In this document: one piece after another, positions 1 through 6,003 of the stretch | Numbering within the stretch: position 1 is the first letter of the stretch | Layout of the letters: each line of letters begins with the position of its first letter | Assembly: GCF_009711475.1 (NCBI RefSeq) | Contig: NZ_SMMD01000760.1 | Location: 1-7,450 of the forward strand | DNA from: Fulvivirga aurantia | Lineage (GTDB): Bacteria > Bacteroidota > Bacteroidia > Cytophagales > Cyclobacteriaceae | Length of the DNA: 7,450 nucleotides | Reading direction: 5' to 3' | Position numbers and translations under genes: made by a program | Notes under the pieces: model-generated | The model's input: only the letters and a program-made list of their open reading frames with translations | What the model was told of the DNA's origin: nothing | Database searches by the model: none

Positions 1-1555
1 CATAAGAAAGATATGCCTGGTCGTAAAACACAAACAGATATGAGGTTTCATCGTAATGCAACCTGACCTCTAAATTTGCCGTGAGAAACTGTTCGGCAAA
101 AAAGAAATTTTCGTTAAACCCTCTTAACGACTGAAGGCCTCCTACCCTGTACAGGTCATTTAAGAATAAGTTATCATTGAAAATTTTAGCCCCTGTCAAT
201 CTAATGGATGTGCCAAAAGAGTTACTCAAGCGCAACAGAGGATTTATCGAGCCTTGTATATTGTATTGAGCAGACCTACTATCAACCTGGTTAATTATCT
301 CGGGTGGTAGATTATCGATATTTCTGATTTTTTTACTGCCAACCGCCAGTTCTAAATGCGTGGCAATTCCTCTGGGCACTTTTGTATCAGTAATGTCTGT
401 ATACTCATGTCTTAAACCGTAATAGTTAATATTAAAGTCTGATACATCTGCACGTTGCTCTGATTGAGTACTTAGTGATCTGGAAGACTCTAGACGTGTA
501 AAAAAGCTTATGTCGTGAAGAGAGGGCTGGTAGTGAAAGGAGATCAGTCCTTTTCTATTAATAAATGTAGAATCTTCCTTAAGCAGATAAAACGATGACT
601 CAAAATCAAGAGGTGAGTAAAATAGATTTCGATGAAAATAGCTTAACTCTAAAAGTTGTGATTCTGGTTTGAGGCTTTGCCAATGTACATCCAGTGCCTT
701 TCCGCTGTTGAACAGATTATTTAAAGCCATCTCAAACTGCCCGGTAATCAATGTGCTTCCATCCGCTTTTTCATTTGGTAAGAACCCTATAATACCATCG
801 ATACGGTTAGTCTTTACTTTCTCAAGTGTAAGTGTTATTTCAGCCTTTTCATTTTTAAATACTATGACAGGGACTTCTGTAAGTCTTGCAAAAGAGAGTC
901 TCTTAAGTCTTCTGTCTATATTATCTATACTCGTTTGACTAAATGGCTCACCCGGCCGAATATCTAAATAGGCCTCGAGCCACGACTTTTTCACAAAAGA
1001 ATCTCCTTTTATAATGAGCGAGTCAAAAGTTATAAGTGGCCCGGGTTGAAATTGAAGTGAGGCTGAAATTGTATTTTCTCTTACTTTGACTGAATCAAGG
1101 GATATGGAAGCAAAAGGGTAGCCGTTATTTTCTCCGTACGACAATATTCTGTCGTAAAGTTTACCTACCTGATCAAGTCGAAATGGTTTTTGAGTGTACG
1201 ATCTTTCTTTAAAAGAAACTCTTGACTGAATCTCTTCATTTAAATTGCCGCTACTTAACGACACCCATTCAAACCTTGGGCCCGTAAAAATCTCAATGGT
1301 AAAAGAACTATCGCTTAATTGAGTAACCCCATTGACTCTGGAAAGTAGAAACCCAGCTTTATGTAGTGCATTTATATTTTTTGACACTTCTTCAACTACT
1401 TGTAAAGTATCAGTATAACTGATTGCACTTGTCAGCTGATCATTAAGGTTTTGGCCTGATGGAAGGTATTCTAGATTGGCTTTTTTATTTTGAGCAACAA
1501 CTGATACAGGTATTAGCAGGGAAAGAAATATGATATGTATTAAAGGCTTGACCAA
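1..1555 (-). CDS. Omp85-family outer membrane protein, TamA/BamA-like (3' end outside window)
   Basis: The reading frame is open from base 1555 to base 2 (518 codons) and continues past the left edge. By homology to Omp85 proteins it should be an outer membrane beta-barrel that inserts or exports envelope components. Residues 1-22 look like a signal peptide: K3, a hydrophobic run IHIIFLSLLIPVSVVA, then AQ, with cleavage near residue 21-22. About residues 124-246 read as POTRA-like periplasmic modules (GYPFASI at 145-151, ITFDSLIIKGD at 175-185, a helix around 206-220, then EITLTLEK). Residues 30-92 may be another. From about residue 251 alternating beta-strands suggest the barrel, and GGLQSLRGF at 472-480 matches the conserved (V/I)RG(F/Y) loop of Omp85 barrels. 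Probably only the last 50-80 residues are missing. The start is uncertain: TTG at 1555 gives a normal-length signal peptide, while an in-frame ATG at 1603 would add 16 residues and overlap the divergent hemW start. The family is fairly sure; the substrate and exact subfamily are unknown. Confidence 0.85.
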   Translation of the reverse strand, partial: MVKPLIHIIFLSLLIPVSVVAQNKKANLEYLPSGQNLNDQLTSAISYTDTLQVVEEVSKNINALHKAGFLLSRVNGVTQLSDSSFTIEIFTGPRFEWVSLSSGNLNEEIQSRVSFKERSYTQKPFRLDQVGKLYDRILSYGENNGYPFASISLDSVKVRENTISASLQFQPGPLITFDSLIIKGDSFVKKSWLEAYLDIRPGEPFSQTSIDNIDRRLKRLSFARLTEVPVIVFKNEKAEITLTLEKVKTNRIDGIIGFLPNEKADGSTLITGQFEMALNNLFNSGKALDVHWQSLKPESQLLELSYFHRNLFYSPLDFESSFYLLKEDSTFINRKGLISFHYQPSLHDISFFTRLESSRSLSTQSEQRADVSDFNINYYGLRHEYTDITDTKVPRGIATHLELAVGSKKIRNIDNLPPEIINQVDSRSAQYNIQGSINPLLRLSNSFGTSIRLTGAKIFNDNLFLNDLYRVGGLQSLRGFNENFFFAEQFLTANLEVRLHYDETSYLFVFYDQAYLSY

Positions 1556-1562
1556 ATAGTAA

Positions 1563-1570
1563 TACTTTTG
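1563..1570 (+). promoter_or_regulatory. Putative Bacteroidota -7 promoter box for hemW
   Basis: TACTTTTG matches the Bacteroidota sigma-ABfr -7 consensus TAnnTTTG exactly and lies 22 bp before the hemW ATG, so transcription would start roughly at 1576-1578 with a leader of about 15 nt. No good -33 TTTG is seen at the usual 19-21 bp spacing, which lowers confidence. The box lies just upstream of the TTG start chosen for the divergent Omp85 gene and inside that gene if its ATG at 1603 were used. Confidence 0.45.
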
Positions 1571-1592
1571 CAGTGAATTTACAGATAACACA

Positions 1593-2720
1593 ATGGCTGG
1601 CATATATATTCACATACCTTTTTGTAAACAAGCGTGCTATTACTGCGATTTTCATTTCAGTACAAATCAGACGCTGAAGGCTGAAATGGTAAACGCAATT
1701 TGCCAAGAGCTTGTAATACAAAAGAATTATGTTGAAGGAAAACCTATTGAAACTATCTATTTTGGGGGTGGAACACCTTCTCTTTTAACCCAGCAACAGA
1801 CTGAACAAATTTTAGCAACCGTTTATGATCACTATCAGGTATCATCTCAACCTGAGGTTACGCTTGAAGCCAACCCTGATGATCTTTCTGAGAAAAAACT
1901 TAATGAATTAAAGGCTCTGGGAGTCAATAGGCTTAGTATAGGTATACAATCCTTTGATGATGAAGTTTTGCGATTTCTTAACCGGGCACATGATTCCGGA
2001 GAGGCTTTTAAGTGTATAGAAAATGCTCGTACGGTTGGAATCGACAACCTCAGTATTGACCTTATCTATGCCATCCCCGATAGAAATTCTGAGCTATGGA
2101 CAAAAGATTTACAAGCCGCAACCAACCTTGAACCCAGCCATATTTCGAGCTATTGCCTGACAATAGAACCAGATACGATTTTTGGTAGAAAAAGAGAAAA
2201 GGGGAAGTTCAAAGACGTAAGTGACGACAAAGCCGCGGACCAGTTTGAAATTTTAATTAATCATTTGTCGGAAAAGGGCTATGAGCAATACGAGGTGTCT
2301 AACTTTTGTTTACCGGGCAGAGAATCAAAGCATAACTCATCTTACTGGAAGCAGGAAGCCTACCTGGGTGTCGGGCCAAGTGCGCACTCATATAACAGAG
2401 TAAATCGCCAATTTAATGTGAGTCATAATAAAAAGTATCTCGATGCTCTGGCGGTAAATAACATCCCGTTTACGTTAGACGCGCTATCGCAAAAAGATAA
2501 AATCAATGACTATTTGCTCACTACCTTGCGCACCAAATGGGGAGCTGATTTGCAAAGGCTAAAAATGGAGTTTGGTTATGACCTTCTTACAGATCAGGCC
2601 GATTATATCAATAACCTATTAGAGCAGCAAAACGCTCAGGTAATGAATAACCATCTTGTACTTTCTAAAAAAGGGCTATTACTTGCAGACCTAATTTCAT
2701 CGGATTTATTTCTATTATGA
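1593..2720 (+). CDS. hemW: HemW, radical SAM heme chaperone
   Basis: This 375-residue protein has the normal HemW length and begins MAGIYIHIPFC, the expected N-terminus. C11, C15 and C18 form the radical SAM CxxxCxxC cluster site. The next position is CDF rather than the extra cysteine of HemN, which marks HemW and not true coproporphyrinogen III dehydrogenase; such genes are often mislabelled as oxygen-independent coproporphyrinogen oxidase. GGGTPS (58-63) is the SAM-binding glycine motif, followed by LEANPDD (91-97), RLSIGIQSF (113-121) and HNSSYW (247-252). The C-terminal HemW domain (about 300-375) is complete. HemW is known to bind heme and pass it to client proteins such as respiratory enzymes. 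The stop TGA overlaps the ATG of the next gene by 4 bp (ATGA), so the two are probably translationally coupled. A promoter box lies 22 bp upstream. Confidence 0.95.
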   Translation: MAGIYIHIPFCKQACYYCDFHFSTNQTLKAEMVNAICQELVIQKNYVEGKPIETIYFGGGTPSLLTQQQTEQILATVYDHYQVSSQPEVTLEANPDDLSEKKLNELKALGVNRLSIGIQSFDDEVLRFLNRAHDSGEAFKCIENARTVGIDNLSIDLIYAIPDRNSELWTKDLQAATNLEPSHISSYCLTIEPDTIFGRKREKGKFKDVSDDKAADQFEILINHLSEKGYEQYEVSNFCLPGRESKHNSSYWKQEAYLGVGPSAHSYNRVNRQFNVSHNKKYLDALAVNNIPFTLDALSQKDKINDYLLTTLRTKWGADLQRLKMEFGYDLLTDQADYINNLLEQQNAQVMNNHLVLSKKGLLLADLISSDLFLL

Positions 2721-3472
2721 ATATACAGTTTACTTACGACCACCGAATTTTATCTGCAGACCTCTCTCAGCCATTGGATATTTCACTTCCAATAAAAGAT
2801 GGTAGCTCAAATCCAAACTGTTATTGGGCTGAGCCTGTAAAGTTTGAAACTATAATTTTGGGTGATTTTGTTGGTAGTGTTGCTCAGGGTGGAAGTGTAA
2901 ATTATCAAAAGATAACTCTTACACCTCACGGCAATGGTACTCATACAGAGTGCTATGGGCATATCACGCCAGATGAGCATGGCACTATCAGCAACACTTT
3001 AAAAGAAAGTCATTTTGTGGCTGAGCTAATAAGTTTAACTCCAGAAAAAATTGGTGAAGACGAAATAATTACTTTTGAATCATTTGTAGCCAATTGGCCG
3101 CAAGAAAGAAGGGACGCTGCAATTATAAGAACTCTACCAAACGATGAGAGCAAAAAACTAAGGCAATACTCAGGGCAAAACCCATCTTATCTGGATCATA
3201 AAATTACTGAGTTTCTACACTCACAAGGTGTCGAACATCTGGTACTTGATTTACCATCAGTAGACAAAGAGGTTGATGGTGGTGCACTGAAAGCGCATCG
3301 TGCCTTTTGGGGCTTACCTGATAATACAAGAAAGGGTGCCACAATTACTGAATTGGCCTACATAAATGATAATATAAAAGACGGTCTGTATTTATTAAAC
3401 ATGCAGACATTAAACCTGGAGATGGACGCTTCTCCTAGTCGACCGGTTCTTTATAAAATTGCTGGCATTTAA
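2717..3472 (+). CDS. Cyclase family metal-dependent hydrolase (kynurenine formamidase-like)
   Basis: This 251-residue protein belongs to the cyclase family (Pfam PF04199), which includes the bacterial kynurenine formamidase KynB and other metal-dependent amide and ester hydrolases. The signature HGNGTHTECYGH lies at residues 71-82. It is a variant of the family's HxGTHxDxPxH: H76 and H82 are kept, the usual Asp is E78, and the usual Pro is Y80. LDLPSVD (177-183), H194 and E212 correspond to the second conserved block, and SPSRPVLYKI (239-248) is the usual C-terminal end. There is no signal peptide, so it is probably cytoplasmic. It overlaps hemW by 4 bp, which implies one mRNA and coupled translation, but no tryptophan-degradation genes are nearby. 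Kynurenine as substrate is therefore only a possibility; the family assignment is firm. Confidence 0.85.
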   Translation: MNIQFTYDHRILSADLSQPLDISLPIKDGSSNPNCYWAEPVKFETIILGDFVGSVAQGGSVNYQKITLTPHGNGTHTECYGHITPDEHGTISNTLKESHFVAELISLTPEKIGEDEIITFESFVANWPQERRDAAIIRTLPNDESKKLRQYSGQNPSYLDHKITEFLHSQGVEHLVLDLPSVDKEVDGGALKAHRAFWGLPDNTRKGATITELAYINDNIKDGLYLLNMQTLNLEMDASPSRPVLYKIAGI

Positions 3473-3475
3473 AGA

Positions 3476-3491
3476 AAAAAATACGTTTTTT
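3476..3491 (+). other. A-run/T-run potential hairpin between cyclase and TerB-like genes
   Basis: The 37-bp gap between the cyclase stop and the ATG at 3510 contains AAAAAA-TACG-TTTTTT, a perfect but purely A-T stem with a 4-nt loop. It could be a weak terminator after the cyclase gene. Alternatively TACGTTTT within it is a near match (7 of 8) to the TAnnTTTG promoter box for the downstream gene. It may also be chance in AT-rich DNA. Confidence 0.2.
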
Positions 3492-3509
3492 GCCGCTTAA
3501 CAATTGCGC

Positions 3510-3884
3510 ATGACATCAGAGGAGAAAAAAGCATACTTATTACTCAAAGCAATAATCTTTCATTATCACGGTCTTGATGAAGATGAGCGGAATAATTTAA
3601 ATGAAACTGCTGATAGCCTCGATGGACAAGCAGAACTCCAGTGGGCCAACGATTTTATAGCGGAAGACTATTTTAATTCTTTCGAACGCGCCCGAGAGTA
3701 CCTCAATGATGTTGTAGGCGATTACCGCAAAGAAAACCGTGTGAAACTTATAGAAATGGTCTGGCAAGCCAACAACCTTAAAGGTTATGTGACAGAGCTT
3801 GAGGCAACTGCCATGTTGAAGCTTGCCAAAGACTGGAAAGTAGAAGCTGAGCTTATTGAGTTATTAAAGAAGCTCTCTTCTTAA
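3510..3884 (+). CDS. Small helical protein with TerB-like C-terminal half, function unknown
   Basis: This is a 124-residue acidic, all-helical protein. I prefer the ATG at 3510 (MTSEEKKAYLLLKAI) over an in-frame TTG two codons upstream. The C-terminal half (about 78-120: KLIEMVWQANNLKGYVTELE, then AMLKLAKDWKVEAELIELL) follows the TerB pattern: a helix, a short turn, a Thr-Glu-x-Glu helix start, then a hydrophobic helix and a final helix. The Asp-Gly usually found in the TerB metal-binding turn is replaced by Leu-Lys-Gly, so metal binding is doubtful. The N-terminal half (1-70) is rich in acidic residues and aromatic pairs and is not recognised. There is no signal peptide or membrane segment. 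It lies 37 bp after the cyclase gene and may be read through from the hemW unit. The gene is very probably real; the TerB link is tentative and no role is assigned. Confidence 0.75.
   Translation: MTSEEKKAYLLLKAIIFHYHGLDEDERNNLNETADSLDGQAELQWANDFIAEDYFNSFERAREYLNDVVGDYRKENRVKLIEMVWQANNLKGYVTELEATAMLKLAKDWKVEAELIELLKKLSS
3867..3882. terminator. Possible hairpin at the convergent gene junction
   Basis: AAGAAG-CTCT-CTTCTT forms a perfect 6-bp stem with a 4-nt loop at the very end of the TerB-like gene, reaching into its stop codon. With one bulged A the stem extends to TTAA at both ends (3863-3884). Only 1 bp separates this stop codon from that of the convergent regulator gene, so any terminator must lie inside coding sequence. 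No clean U-run follows on either strand, so a terminator role is weakly supported. Confidence 0.25.
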
Positions 3885-3885
3885 C

Positions 3886-4602
3886 TTATAAACTCATCAT
3901 TTCTTTAAACTTGGCTGCCTGACGCCTACTCACCTCCACTTTATCACCACCACGTAGCTTTACCATAAGTCCACCGTTAAACCATGGCTCGATAGTTTCG
4001 ACCCAGCTTAAGTTTACAATATGTTTACGGCTCGCTCTAAAAAAGCTTCTGGTGTCTAATTTTTCGTCAAGCGCATTGAGAGACTTATGGATCATTGGTC
4101 TATTGTTATCAAAATACACTTTGATGTAGTTACCGTCAGACTCAAAAAGGCGGATATTCGAAAGGCTTACAAACCAACACTTATCACCATCTTTTACAAA
4201 AACCTGATCCTCAAGCGCCAATTTCTTTTCCTCGTCTTGCGGTTTTTTTGCTGTAGATTCCTCAGGCAGCTTACTAATGCTTTCTTTCAGTCTTTCTGGT
4301 TGTATAGGTTTGAGCAGATAGTCTAACGCATTTACTTCAAATGCTTTCAATGCAAACTCATCATAAGCTGTAGTAAAGATTACCTTCGGAACGTTATCAA
4401 GCATTTCTAACAGTTCAAAACCAGTTTTTCCAGGCATTTGAATGTCCAGAAACAGCAAGTCAGGATTTTCTTTTTGTATCAGTTCCTGAGCTTCATCTGC
4501 ATTGGCAGCTTCGCCTACTATTTCAACATTATTATATTCTGCGAGCAAATTGCTCAGTTCCTTCCTCGCTAATCTTTCATCATCAATTATAAGTGCTCTC
4601 AT
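3886..4602 (-). CDS. LytTR-family response regulator (LytR/AlgR type)
   Basis: This 238-residue response regulator has a receiver domain at about residues 1-115 and a LytTR DNA-binding domain at about 131-236. Receiver residues are complete: D7 and D8 bind Mg, D53 in LLFLDIQMPG is the phosphorylation site, T78 is the switch residue and K98 in LLKPI is the conserved Lys. The DNA-binding part shows the LytTR features: FVKDGDKCWFVSLSNIRLFESDGNY style at 135-159, FFRASRKHIVNL at 187-198, and VEVSRRQAAKFKEM at 222-235. A charged linker rich in Lys, Pro and Glu (about 112-128) joins them. Its ATG overlaps the stop of the histidine kinase gene by 4 bp (ATGA), so the kinase is the obvious partner. 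The targets are not visible; regulators of this type usually bind paired direct repeats upstream of their targets. Confidence 0.95.
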   Translation of the reverse strand: MRALIIDDERLARKELSNLLAEYNNVEIVGEAANADEAQELIQKENPDLLFLDIQMPGKTGFELLEMLDNVPKVIFTTAYDEFALKAFEVNALDYLLKPIQPERLKESISKLPEESTAKKPQDEEKKLALEDQVFVKDGDKCWFVSLSNIRLFESDGNYIKVYFDNNRPMIHKSLNALDEKLDTRSFFRASRKHIVNLSWVETIEPWFNGGLMVKLRGGDKVEVSRRQAAKFKEMMSL

Positions 4603-5648
4603 GCTTGCATGCTTTTAGGTATGATCAATTCGGTTATTACCGTATTGTCTGATTTATTATAAATTTTAAATGAGGCCGCTTCACCATAAAGTAAATTTAA
4701 CCTTTGGCGGGTATTTTTTAAGCCAAGCCCCCCTTTTTCCTTTGGTTTGTTGGCCGGAGCCTCAGTAAACTGTCCACTGTTTTGAATCTCTATTCGTAGC
4801 CCATCATCTCTAAGATAAGTCTTCATCTTTATGAATCCACCCTCTTTGAGTCTGGAGATACCGTGTTTCACGCAGTTTTCTACCAGGGTTTGTAACATCA
4901 ATGGGGGTACATAAAATTCATAACTCGCAGGATGAATGTCAAATTCTGTTTGCAACCGCTCTTCAAAACGGATACTTTCCAGTCCAAGATAATCTTTAAC
5001 GGTCTTTAGCTCGCTTTCGAATTTAGTTAATCGCTTTTTATCCGAAGCCAATGAGTTTCTTAAAATACTCGATAGCTGCGTGATAGAGTTTTTTGATTTT
5101 ACAGGATTTTCATCTACCAAAGCACGGATACTATTTAGTGCATTGAATATGAAATGTGGGTTTAACTGTGACTTTAGGTTATTTAACTCAATTTCATGAA
5201 TTGCTGCCTCGTGTTTCAGTGAAATATTGTACTGCTCAAAATAGTGGTAAATAAAGTATAAAACGGCCCACAGAAATAATATAAGGGAGTAAACAATAGA
5301 CAAACCAAGGATATTGGCAGGACTTAGCGCCACTTCAGGATTGTAAATATTAAGTGGTATTGAAACCAATAACCTGGCAAAATAAACGATTATGCCTATG
5401 AAAAATATGGCTATCAGAATTCTCGGAATCAACCTGGCCATACCAAGTGCCAGCCAGCCCCACTTTATGATCAGCAACCTGAACGAGTGGGTAAAGATTA
5501 AAAACAAAAAAGCCTCGATAAGCCAAAATATGGCTTGATTTAAACTTACAAGTTGCCCACCAAATACGAGAAATCCCACGATTTGCACCAGTGCAAACGT
5601 AAACCACCCTCCAATTTGTAACGACCAGTATAGTTTAAGTTTATTCAA
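4599..5648 (-). CDS. Membrane sensor histidine kinase, LytS/YehU-like (His_kinase family)
   Basis: This 349-residue kinase autophosphorylates on His and passes phosphate to the LytTR regulator that overlaps its 3' end. About four membrane helices fill the N-terminal part (roughly 12-32, 37-57, 76-98, 113-136) with no large extracellular sensor domain. A short coiled linker (138-158) follows. LKSQLNPHFIFNALNSI (158-174) contains the phosphoacceptor H165 of the His_kinase family (Pfam PF06580). The ATP-binding domain has the N-box VPPLMLQTLVENCVKHG (247-263, N258) and the G-box GGLGLKNTRQRL (306-317). The start is TTG: an in-frame TAA lies 6 nt upstream and the next in-frame Met is residue 70, inside the membrane region, so TTG is practically forced. 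The stimulus is unknown. It may have its own promoter in the 89-bp gap upstream, but no clear consensus is seen there. Confidence 0.93.
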   Translation of the reverse strand: MNKLKLYWSLQIGGWFTFALVQIVGFLVFGGQLVSLNQAIFWLIEAFLFLIFTHSFRLLIIKWGWLALGMARLIPRILIAIFFIGIIVYFARLLVSIPLNIYNPEVALSPANILGLSIVYSLILFLWAVLYFIYHYFEQYNISLKHEAAIHEIELNNLKSQLNPHFIFNALNSIRALVDENPVKSKNSITQLSSILRNSLASDKKRLTKFESELKTVKDYLGLESIRFEERLQTEFDIHPASYEFYVPPLMLQTLVENCVKHGISRLKEGGFIKMKTYLRDDGLRIEIQNSGQFTEAPANKPKEKGGLGLKNTRQRLNLLYGEAASFKIYNKSDNTVITELIIPKSMQA

Positions 5649-5680
5649 CGATTAAAAATTTTGCCCTAATCTAATTGATT

Positions 5681-5693
5681 ACCAGTAGCTGGT
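5681..5693. promoter_or_regulatory. Inverted repeat ACCAG-N3-CTGGT upstream of the kinase gene
   Basis: ACCAGTAGCTGGT is a perfect 5-bp inverted repeat around a 3-bp centre, 32 bp upstream of the kinase TTG start, in the 89-bp gap after the 81-residue membrane protein gene. It could be an operator, a small hairpin in the kinase mRNA leader, or the stem of a terminator for the ndh unit. No U-run follows it directly on the minus strand, which speaks against a classical terminator. It is short enough to occur by chance. Confidence 0.25.
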
Positions 5694-5737
5694 CTCTACA
5701 CTATTTTACCAATGGATAAAAAATACCCTAAATGGAG

Positions 5738-5983
5738 TCAACCATCGGTTCTCACCAAGAAAAAGAAAAGAAAAAGTGTACCTGCAATGAGCACCCAGGA
5801 TAGTATGGTCATCAACCTCTCATTATTAGGGAAGGTTTTATCCTTAATTAACCCCATGGTTATAAAAGCTGAGCCTGCCACTGCATAGAGTGCAAACTCC
5901 CAAAAATCCCGAATATACACTTGATACAGAGAAAAGGCGACCATGATTGAGCCTACCAGGTATTGAATAAAAGAGCCTTTCAT
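5738..5983 (-). CDS. Small three-helix membrane protein, function unknown
   Basis: This 81-residue protein is mostly hydrophobic, with three probable membrane helices at about 7-24, 28-46 and 57-77. They are separated by a short YIRD turn and by a polar loop KDKTFPNNER (47-56), and the protein ends in RTDG. There is no signal-peptide cleavage site, so an inner-membrane location is likely. It begins 20 bp after the ndh stop on the same strand, which suggests co-transcription with ndh. I do not recognise the family. The close link to a membrane-associated NADH dehydrogenase invites the idea of an accessory or assembly role, but nothing in the sequence shows this. The hydrophobic pattern, the ATG start and the tight packing support a real gene rather than a chance frame. 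Confidence 0.7.
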   Translation of the reverse strand: MKGSFIQYLVGSIMVAFSLYQVYIRDFWEFALYAVAGSAFITMGLIKDKTFPNNERLMTILSWVLIAGTLFLFFFLVRTDG

Positions 5984-6003
5984 ACGATAAATTACATAGA
6001 GGT

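Noticed and set aside
669..938. Plus-strand 89-codon open frame
   Set aside because: It lies fully antisense inside the Omp85 gene, whose frame encodes recognisable POTRA and barrel sequence; the plus-strand translation has no recognisable features.
1485..1721. Minus-strand 78-codon open frame across the hemW start
   Set aside because: It overlaps the hemW N-terminus with its cluster cysteines on the opposite strand, and the real signal peptide of the Omp85 protein in another frame.
1847..2047. Minus-strand 66-codon open frame inside hemW
   Set aside because: It is antisense to conserved HemW motifs and has no features of its own.
1593..2720. Calling this gene oxygen-independent coproporphyrinogen III oxidase (hemN)
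   Set aside because: The extra cysteine after CxxxCxxC is absent (CDF), the protein is about 80 residues shorter than HemN, and the C-terminal domain is of HemW type.
4087..4326. Plus-strand 79-codon open frame inside the regulator gene
   Set aside because: It is antisense to the linker and LytTR domain; a shadow frame.
5350..5607. Minus-strand 85-codon open frame inside the kinase gene
   Set aside because: It is another frame of the kinase membrane region; the kinase frame carries the expected helices.
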